Source of the DNA: DASUPK01 sp963728875
GTDB lineage: Bacteria > Actinomycetota > Thermoleophilia > Solirubrobacterales > 70-9
Assembly (NCBI GenBank): GCA_963728875.1
Contig: CAVSLJ010000003.1
Span: forward strand, 62,001 to 126,000
DNA: 64,000 nucleotides
Reading direction: 5' to 3'
A model generated the notes under the pieces. It searched no databases. It had not been told where the DNA came from and saw only the letters and a program-made list of their open reading frames with translations. Positions 59,008 to 64,000 of this stretch are shown piece by piece. The position numbers and the translations under genes are program-made. The first letter of the stretch is position 1. Each line of letters starts with the position of its first letter.

Positions 59008-59847
59008 CTATTGCTGGCTGTTGGGGCGGCGGGCGTAAACGATGTCCTCCGGGACGCCGTCCCGGACCGACAAGGGGCGCAATCCCACCTGCGCGAGCTG
59101 CTCATAGGCGCGTTCGGCGGTGAGCGGCGGGTGCACCTCTCCAAGCACCGCTCCCACCCGGTCGCCCCACTCTTCCACGCGCTCGAAGATCTCCTCCTCG
59201 GCCCCCTCGATGTCGATCTTCAGCAGGTCGACCCTGTCCATCCCGGCTTGGTCAAGGATCTCTGACACCGTCAGCGCCTCGACCGACCCCTTCCCTGGAA
59301 GGACTCTGATCTCGCCGGGCTCCCCGCCTTCCTCCACGTGGTAGGCGCCGGGCCTGCCGACAGCGGCAGCGTGGATTGCGCGGGCCTGAGGAAGGTTCCG
59401 AGCGAGGTTCTCCTTGAGTAGTCGAAAATTGCCCCCAGCCGCCTCGACGCAGAAGGTGCGTTCGATTCCGAGCCGGTCCGCCAGGTAAATCGAGGCGAGG
59501 CCGACGTTCGCTCCCAGATCGAGCATGGACCTGACGCTGCCGAGCTGGGAGAAGTCGACGTCGTACTCCAAAGCTCCGTAGATGAGGATGAGGATGATGT
59601 CCTCCGACCGCAGACGCAGGCTCGGGCCATCTCGGAGCTGGAGATCGAATGGCGCGGACGACCGGCGTGGCAGGTGCCGGGTCAGCGCCCGCGCCCTGCC
59701 AGCCCGCAAGTGAAGGTGCGTGAGGATCCGCAGAATTCGCCAGCGATCGCGAGGGCTGGCGCCACGCAGGATGAAACGCAGCTCGTCACCCAGGTGATCA
59801 CGAACGGCGGCCACGGCCGATAGTCGCTTTTCCCCTCCCGCTGCCAC
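59008..59847 (-). CDS. FkbM-family methyltransferase
   Basis: The 279-residue protein has FkbM motifs: SMLDLGANVGLASIYLADRL (motif I), FCVEAAGGNFRLLKENL, RVDLLKIDIEGAEEEIFE and the closing EVHPPLTAERAYEQL. FkbM enzymes O-methylate sugars or polyketides. In this locus the target is likely a sugar. The N-terminus (about 85 residues) is helical and basic and is longer than the domain. Confidence 0.88.
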   Translation of the reverse strand: MAAGGEKRLSAVAAVRDHLGDELRFILRGASPRDRWRILRILTHLHLRAGRARALTRHLPRRSSAPFDLQLRDGPSLRLRSEDIILILIYGALEYDVDFSQLGSVRSMLDLGANVGLASIYLADRLGIERTFCVEAAGGNFRLLKENLARNLPQARAIHAAAVGRPGAYHVEEGGEPGEIRVLPGKGSVEALTVSEILDQAGMDRVDLLKIDIEGAEEEIFERVEEWGDRVGAVLGEVHPPLTAERAYEQLAQVGLRPLSVRDGVPEDIVYARRPNSQQ

Positions 59848-59873
59848 GAGGCGGCAGCTTAAAGGCCGGCTAC

Positions 59874-61349
59874 CTACGACGCGACAGGTACAGGCTCGGC
59901 CACATCCGATGGAGAGGGATGCAGCTCAGGCCGCCCGGCGGGAAGCGACGGCTTGTCGCTAATAGTGCCCGGTCTCCTGGCGTCGGCCGCAAGGCTAAGG
60001 CCCAAGAGAAGGCCGACGGGCACATAGATGTAGCGGTCCGCAATCGGGTTTTGGAGCAACCCTGAGACCAGCCAAATCGCAAAGGAGACGGTCAAGGCTC
60101 CGACGAACTCCGGGCTCCCGCGGGGCAGGGCGGGATCCCTGTAAAGGCGCCAGCCGAGATGAAAGACCCCAGTCACAAATAACAGCAGGGCCAGGATCCC
60201 GAGAATCCCTGCGGACTCCCATACCTGGACCCCCAGATTGTGGGCATCGGAAATCACTTGGAAGCCGATGCCGGTGAACGGATGACCCCAGGCAAGGTGG
60301 ATCGACTCATGCAACTGGTCGAATCGCTGTGTGCTCGCGCCGGACGCACTGCCCTCCCCTTGCAGCCGATCGACCCCGGAGAACAGGGAGTTGCCCGAGG
60401 GAGCGAAAGCCGCGATCGCACCGAACGCCACTACCGCCGCGATCCCGGCCGCGAGGATTCGGGTCCGTAACCTCGGGATCAACATTCCAGTCAGCCCGAC
60501 TGCCAGGAAGGCTCCGACGAGGCCGTCCCGGGAACCAGAAGCAAGGACTCCGGCGAGCAGAATCCCCGCCGCCGCGAGCGCGGCCGCGCGGCCGAGCCCA
60601 CGCAGCTGGGCGGCCCGGAGGAGCGCAATCGGAAGCGCCATAACGCAAGACAGGGCCAAGGCGTTCGGATGAAACGCCAGACCGGAGACCCGACCGTCTT
60701 CTCCGCCGCCAAGGCCCGTGATGCTCGACCCGATGCCTGCTCCGGTGGAAGAATCAAATGCTCCAACCGTCGCGCTGATCGAGGCGGAGGCAACCCACAG
60801 GTTCGCGAACAGGTTCGCTCGCTGCCATGTCGATGCAACCGCGCCAACCACGATCGGAAGGACCAACATCCCCAGCTCCACCCTGGCCAAGGTCAGGAGG
60901 GGCGGCCCTTCGGGCGTGAATGACGGAGGCTCGTCCTGTGGAGGGTGGGTAACGAGGAAGAACTGGTTCAAGAGCTGTGCCGTGATCAGCAACGCCGCGG
61001 TCCCGACCAGCCAACCTGGGACCGGGATCTCGACGGTGCCCTGAACCCAGCAGTAGACCAGCGCTGCAAGCGCGGCGACCAAGAAGAGATCGGGCGCTGC
61101 CACGCTCTTCGGTGGTGCTCCGTTCCACGCCACGGTGAAAACGGCCAATCCGGTCAGCACCACCAAGACCGGGTGCCAGGTGATTCCCTCGCCCGCGCGA
61201 AAGCGGATCAGAGCAACCGCCGTGCAGAGCCCGATCAAGGCCGCCAGCAGCACAAGTCCCGCAGTGGGCAGAATGGCCGCCATCGCGCCAGTGAGTACTG
61301 CCGCGGCAGCAAGGGGCACCGTGCCCCGCATCCAGGTGGTCACAGCCAT
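59874..61349 (-). CDS. O-antigen ligase/polymerase-like membrane protein (Wzy/WaaL)
   Basis: The 491-residue protein has about 12 membrane segments. A large loop with the family's H in HLAWGHPFTGIGFQVISDAHNLGV (G-x-G-x3-x-H-N type) is placed between late segments. L-A-S-G-S-R-D-G-L-V-G-A-F fits the S-R-[GD]-x-x-x typical of Wzy_C. It would polymerise or ligate lipid-linked repeat units outside the membrane. The 28 bp between its stop and the FkbM start suggest co-transcription. Confidence 0.85.
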   Translation of the reverse strand: MAVTTWMRGTVPLAAAAVLTGAMAAILPTAGLVLLAALIGLCTAVALIRFRAGEGITWHPVLVVLTGLAVFTVAWNGAPPKSVAAPDLFLVAALAALVYCWVQGTVEIPVPGWLVGTAALLITAQLLNQFFLVTHPPQDEPPSFTPEGPPLLTLARVELGMLVLPIVVGAVASTWQRANLFANLWVASASISATVGAFDSSTGAGIGSSITGLGGGEDGRVSGLAFHPNALALSCVMALPIALLRAAQLRGLGRAAALAAAGILLAGVLASGSRDGLVGAFLAVGLTGMLIPRLRTRILAAGIAAVVAFGAIAAFAPSGNSLFSGVDRLQGEGSASGASTQRFDQLHESIHLAWGHPFTGIGFQVISDAHNLGVQVWESAGILGILALLLFVTGVFHLGWRLYRDPALPRGSPEFVGALTVSFAIWLVSGLLQNPIADRYIYVPVGLLLGLSLAADARRPGTISDKPSLPAGRPELHPSPSDVAEPVPVAS

Positions 61350-61393
61350 CGGGCGAAGGGTAATGAGAAGGATCGAGGCTCACGCCGCCTGGT

Positions 61394-61399
61394 TAGGAT
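61394..61399 (+). promoter_or_regulatory. Candidate -10 box (leaderless) for the WcaI-like gene
   Basis: TAGGAT ends 8 nt before the ATG at 61408. Confidence 0.45.
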
Positions 61400-61407
61400 G
61401 CGCCACC

Positions 61408-62676
61408 ATGCCGAGGGGGGGACCGTCATCGCCGGAATCCGTCCGGCGAGTACAACTCTGGAGCGCCAACTTCGCACCGGAGCCCACCGGCATCGCGCCC
61501 GTCAGCACGGTGCTCGCGGACGAGCTCGCCAGGCGTGGCTGGGAAGTCGATGTGGTGGCAAATCATCCGCACTACCCGGACCCGCGTTGGGGGGTGCGGC
61601 GCTGGCCTTACCGGCAGCGCCTCGGGAACGTCAGGCTGCTGCGGCTGCCTCTGCTGATCGGACGGGAGACTGCAAAGCAGCGGCTGCTCCAGGAGATGAG
61701 CATTGTTTCGAGCTACATGGCATCGATTCCGATCCTCGGCCCGCCGCTGCTGCGCAAGCCGAACGCCCTGCTGGTCGTCTCGCCCCCCTTCCCTGCGTTG
61801 CTGGCGGCGGTGATCAATGGGCGGCTGCGCGGCGTCCCCTGGGTCTACTGGATGCACGACCTCCTGCCCGACGGTGCGGTCACCACCGGCCTCGTCGACG
61901 AGGACAGCAAGATCATGCGAGCCTCGCGCTGGCTCGAGCGAACCGCCTACGACGAATGCGAGAGCGTGGCTGTGCTTTCCCAGGCCTTCGCCGACAGCGT
62001 CCTCGCGAAGGGAGTGCCACCGGAGAAGATCGACCTGATCTACGACCCCGCCACCCGCCCGTTCCCGGCGCTGGACAGCGAGGAGATCGGATCCACGAAG
62101 GGCGACGAGGTCAGGATCCTGAGCATGGGCAACATCGGTCTCACCCAGGGTCTCACCCCTCTGGTGGCGGCATGGGAGCGCTCCGAGGAGATCGCCAAGC
62201 GGGGCATCAAGCTGGTGATCACCGGGAACGGCATCGCAGCGGACGACACCCGAGCCGAGATCCGATCGGATCGGGTGGAGTTCCTCGGCCTCGTCTCGGA
62301 CGAGCGTCTTGAACAGGAGCTTCGCTCGGCAACCCTCGCGCTGGTGAGCCAGAGCTACACAGGTGCCGAGTTCAACCTGCCATCGAAGCTCATGAACTTC
62401 ATGGCGTACGGGCTTCCGATCGTCGCCGCGGTCCACCCCGATGGCGAGACCGCCCGGCTAGTCGAGAAGGCCGAGGCCGGCTGGGTGGCGGACAGCTCCG
62501 ACCCAGACGTCTTTCCGCGCACGGTGATCTCCGCACTTGATGACCGTGACGACATGGGCCGCAAGGCGCAGGCGGCCCGCGGCTACGCAGAGGAGAACTT
62601 TTCCAGGGAGGCGTTTGCCGGCGCCTTTGACCGGCTGCTGCGCAAAGTGGCCCGAGACCGGGCCACTGTCACCTAG
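61408..62676 (+). CDS. GT4 glycosyltransferase (WcaI-like)
   Basis: The 422-residue protein starts at the ATG at 61408. It follows the colanic-acid WcaI type: NFAPEPTGIAPVSTVLADEL, VVANHPHYPDPRWGVRRWPY, VVSPPFPALLAAV, a W-M-H-D-L-L-P-D motif, then SMGNIGLTQGLTPLV and the donor segment YTGAEFNLPSKLMNFMAYGL, where the usual E-x7-E is altered to a P-S-K form. It would add a sugar to a lipid-linked precursor. Its 3' end overlaps the epimerase gene by 4 bp tail to tail. Confidence 0.88.
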   Translation: MPRGGPSSPESVRRVQLWSANFAPEPTGIAPVSTVLADELARRGWEVDVVANHPHYPDPRWGVRRWPYRQRLGNVRLLRLPLLIGRETAKQRLLQEMSIVSSYMASIPILGPPLLRKPNALLVVSPPFPALLAAVINGRLRGVPWVYWMHDLLPDGAVTTGLVDEDSKIMRASRWLERTAYDECESVAVLSQAFADSVLAKGVPPEKIDLIYDPATRPFPALDSEEIGSTKGDEVRILSMGNIGLTQGLTPLVAAWERSEEIAKRGIKLVITGNGIAADDTRAEIRSDRVEFLGLVSDERLEQELRSATLALVSQSYTGAEFNLPSKLMNFMAYGLPIVAAVHPDGETARLVEKAEAGWVADSSDPDVFPRTVISALDDRDDMGRKAQAARGYAEENFSREAFAGAFDRLLRKVARDRATVT

Positions 62677-63650
62677 ACGGCGACCTTCTCCGAGAGCTGC
62701 TCGTAGATCCAGGCGTACGTCTGGGCCATGCCGTCCTGAAGGGTGACGCTCGGCTCCCAGCCCAGGGCCGCCTTTAGCTGAGTGTTGTCGCTGTTGCGGC
62801 CGCGCACGCCCTGCGGCGCACTCAGGTCGTAGTTCCGCGAGACCTTGATGCCCGCGATCTCCTCGACGATGTCGATCAGTTGGTTGATCGTGACCAGCTC
62901 GGTCGAGCCGAGATTGACGGGCGCCGTGTGATCCGAGTCCATCAGCGCCTGTGTGCCGTGAACGCAGTCGGTGATGTAGGTGAAGCTCCGGGTCTGCTGG
63001 CCGTCGCCCCAGACCGCGATTTCGTGATCCCTGGTCAGCTTCGCCTCGGCGACCTTGCGGCAGATCGCCGCGGGCGCCTTCTCTCGCCCTCCGTCCCAGG
63101 TGCCCTCAGGGCCGTAGACGTTGTGGTAGCGGACGACTCGCGTGCCCAGACCGAAGTCCTCGCTGAAGTGCCGGCACAACCGCTCGGAGAAAAGCTTCTC
63201 CCAACCGTAGCCGTCCTCCGGCTCGGCCGGATAGGCATCCTCCTCGGTCAGCGGCTTGACCTCGGCCTCAGTCTGCTTCTCGGCGGCGTAGACGCAGGCC
63301 GATGATGAGAACAGGAAGCGCTCGACGTCGTTGTCGCGCGAGGCCTCGAGCAGGTGAGTGTTGATCAGCACCGAGAGCATGCAGAGGGCCTTGTTGAGCT
63401 CGATGAAGCCCATGCCGCCCATGTCGGCGGCCAGGTTGTAGACCTGCCCGACCCCTGCGGTCGCCGCGTAGCAGTTTTCGCGCAGGCTCAGGTCGAGCTC
63501 GAAGTTCTCGGCGTCATCGAAGCGCTGGTACCACTCATCGGGGGTCTTCTTGTCGACGGCCCGCACCATCGCGCCCCCCTCCAGAAGGTGTCGGACCAGG
63601 TGGCCCCCGATGAATCCGCCCGCACCCGTTACGAGAATCCGATCGCTCAT
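62673..63650 (-). CDS. GDP-mannose 3,5-epimerase-like SDR
   Basis: The 325-residue extended SDR strongly resembles GME of plants: LVTGAGGFIGGHLVRHL, the strand LAADMGGMGFIELNKA, SSSACVYAAEKQ, EDGYGWEKLFSERL (Y-x-x-x-K), YHNVYGPEGTWDGGREKAPA, the GDGQQTRSFTYITDCV site and GVRGRNSDN. GME converts GDP-mannose to GDP-L-galactose/L-gulose. The polysaccharide therefore may contain L-galactose or L-gulose. It overlaps the tyrosine kinase gene (ATGA). Confidence 0.9.
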   Translation of the reverse strand: MSDRILVTGAGGFIGGHLVRHLLEGGAMVRAVDKKTPDEWYQRFDDAENFELDLSLRENCYAATAGVGQVYNLAADMGGMGFIELNKALCMLSVLINTHLLEASRDNDVERFLFSSSACVYAAEKQTEAEVKPLTEEDAYPAEPEDGYGWEKLFSERLCRHFSEDFGLGTRVVRYHNVYGPEGTWDGGREKAPAAICRKVAEAKLTRDHEIAVWGDGQQTRSFTYITDCVHGTQALMDSDHTAPVNLGSTELVTINQLIDIVEEIAGIKVSRNYDLSAPQGVRGRNSDNTQLKAALGWEPSVTLQDGMAQTYAWIYEQLSEKVAV

Positions 63651-64000
63651 CTCAATGCCCGTTCCCGAGTCCTGGTCGGCTCGATCGAGGAGTAGTAGCC
63701 GTAGTAGTCGCCATCACTGCCCTTCGTGACCCCGGTGATCACCAGGCCGGTGGGCTTCTCTGGCAGATGCTGCATGACCTGCTTTGCGGCGGCCGCCTGC
63801 TCCAGCGTGGTCTGCCGGAGCCGCACACAGAGCAGGACCTTGTCGACCAGCGGCAACACCTCAAGCGTGTCGCCCACCGGCAGCAGTGGGGCACAGTCGA
63901 TGACAACCAGGTCGTAGACCTTTCGCAGCTGACCGAGAAAATCATGGAACGTCTGGGACGCGAGCATCTCGGCCGGCTGCAGCACGGTACCCCCTGCCGA
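63647..64000 (-). CDS. Tyrosine kinase for exopolysaccharide control, C-terminal end (CpsD/BY-kinase type)
   Basis: The frame runs off the window at 64000; 117 residues are visible. It shows the BY-kinase end: QTFHDFLGQLRKVYDLVVID, the Walker B-like DLVVIDCAPLLPVGDT, VLLCVRLRQTTLEQAAAAKQ, GLVITGV and a C-terminal tyrosine cluster (DGDYYGYYSS). In the family this cluster is autophosphorylated and regulates polysaccharide chain length. The N-terminus and Walker A are outside. The stop overlaps the GME start. Confidence 0.88.
   Translation of the reverse strand, partial: SAGGTVLQPAEMLASQTFHDFLGQLRKVYDLVVIDCAPLLPVGDTLEVLPLVDKVLLCVRLRQTTLEQAAAAKQVMQHLPEKPTGLVITGVTKGSDGDYYGYYSSIEPTRTRERALR

Overview
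The window is 64 kb of GC-rich bacterial DNA with closely packed genes, many joined by ATGA, GTGA or TGATG stop/start overlaps. It looks like an actinomycetote of the Thermoleophilia/Solirubrobacterales type. The evidence is a Gram-positive/actinobacterial SOS box (CGAAC-N4-GTTCG) at lexA, a c-di-AMP riboswitch ahead of an RlpA-like gene, GTP-type PEP carboxykinase, stand-alone TrpB2, a Ccm cytochrome c system with a cysteine-type CcmE, and secreted proteins ending in Lys/Arg/Cys/His-rich tails. There is no 16S rRNA gene, so the placement is inference. I see no phage, insertion sequence or CRISPR array.

Region 1 (1-14.7 kb) is mixed housekeeping and accessory genes: the end of a membrane PAS-PAS-EAL phosphodiesterase, a PadR regulator with a perfect palindromic operator, a malyl-CoA lyase-like enzyme with a thioesterase, TrpB2, a secreted RTX-repeat protein, pckG, a universal stress protein gene broken by one frameshift, and an ArsR-controlled cassette (two 18-bp operators, a 45-residue small protein, a DHA2 exporter).

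Region 2 (14.7-21.7 kb) is a seven-gene operon of unknown substrate: two subunits of an acyl-CoA synthetase/succinyl-CoA ligase-like enzyme, a one-cluster ferredoxin, an HD hydrolase, an AMP-forming acyl-CoA ligase, an MFS carrier and a class III aminotransferase.

Region 3 (21.7-38.3 kb) holds an ACT protein, a DUF255 protein, type I glutamine synthetase, a CMD-fold protein lacking the usual cysteines, an RlpA-like protein behind a c-di-AMP riboswitch, RNase P RNA, lexA coupled to a 59-residue zinc-ribbon gene, tRNA-Leu(GAG), a dehalogenase-like hydrolase, a very large LuxR-family (LAL) regulator, and a DUF445/DUF4393 pair.

Region 4 (38.3-50.7 kb) carries secG, split cytochrome c maturation genes (ccmE, ccmF, a CcmI-like gene, then CcmG/CcmH-like genes about 6.3 kb away), a GGDEF protein, a GH16 glycanase, CDP-glucose pathway-like genes and tRNA-Gly(CCC).

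Region 5 (50.7-64 kb) is a surface-polysaccharide locus: flippase, GT61-type and GT4 glycosyltransferases, methyltransferases, an SGNH protein, an O-antigen ligase-like polymerase, GDP-mannose 3,5-epimerase and the end of a tyrosine kinase of the CpsD type.

The most interesting unexplained signals are: two copies of a 100-bp structured repeat, each starting exactly at a stop codon between convergent genes, whose five differences all lie outside the predicted stems; a shared cationic Cys-containing C-terminal tail on secreted proteins; an orphan structured RNA-like element upstream of a DUF2294 gene; and a recurring -10-like hexamer 6-8 nt ahead of start codons, suggesting widespread leaderless transcription.
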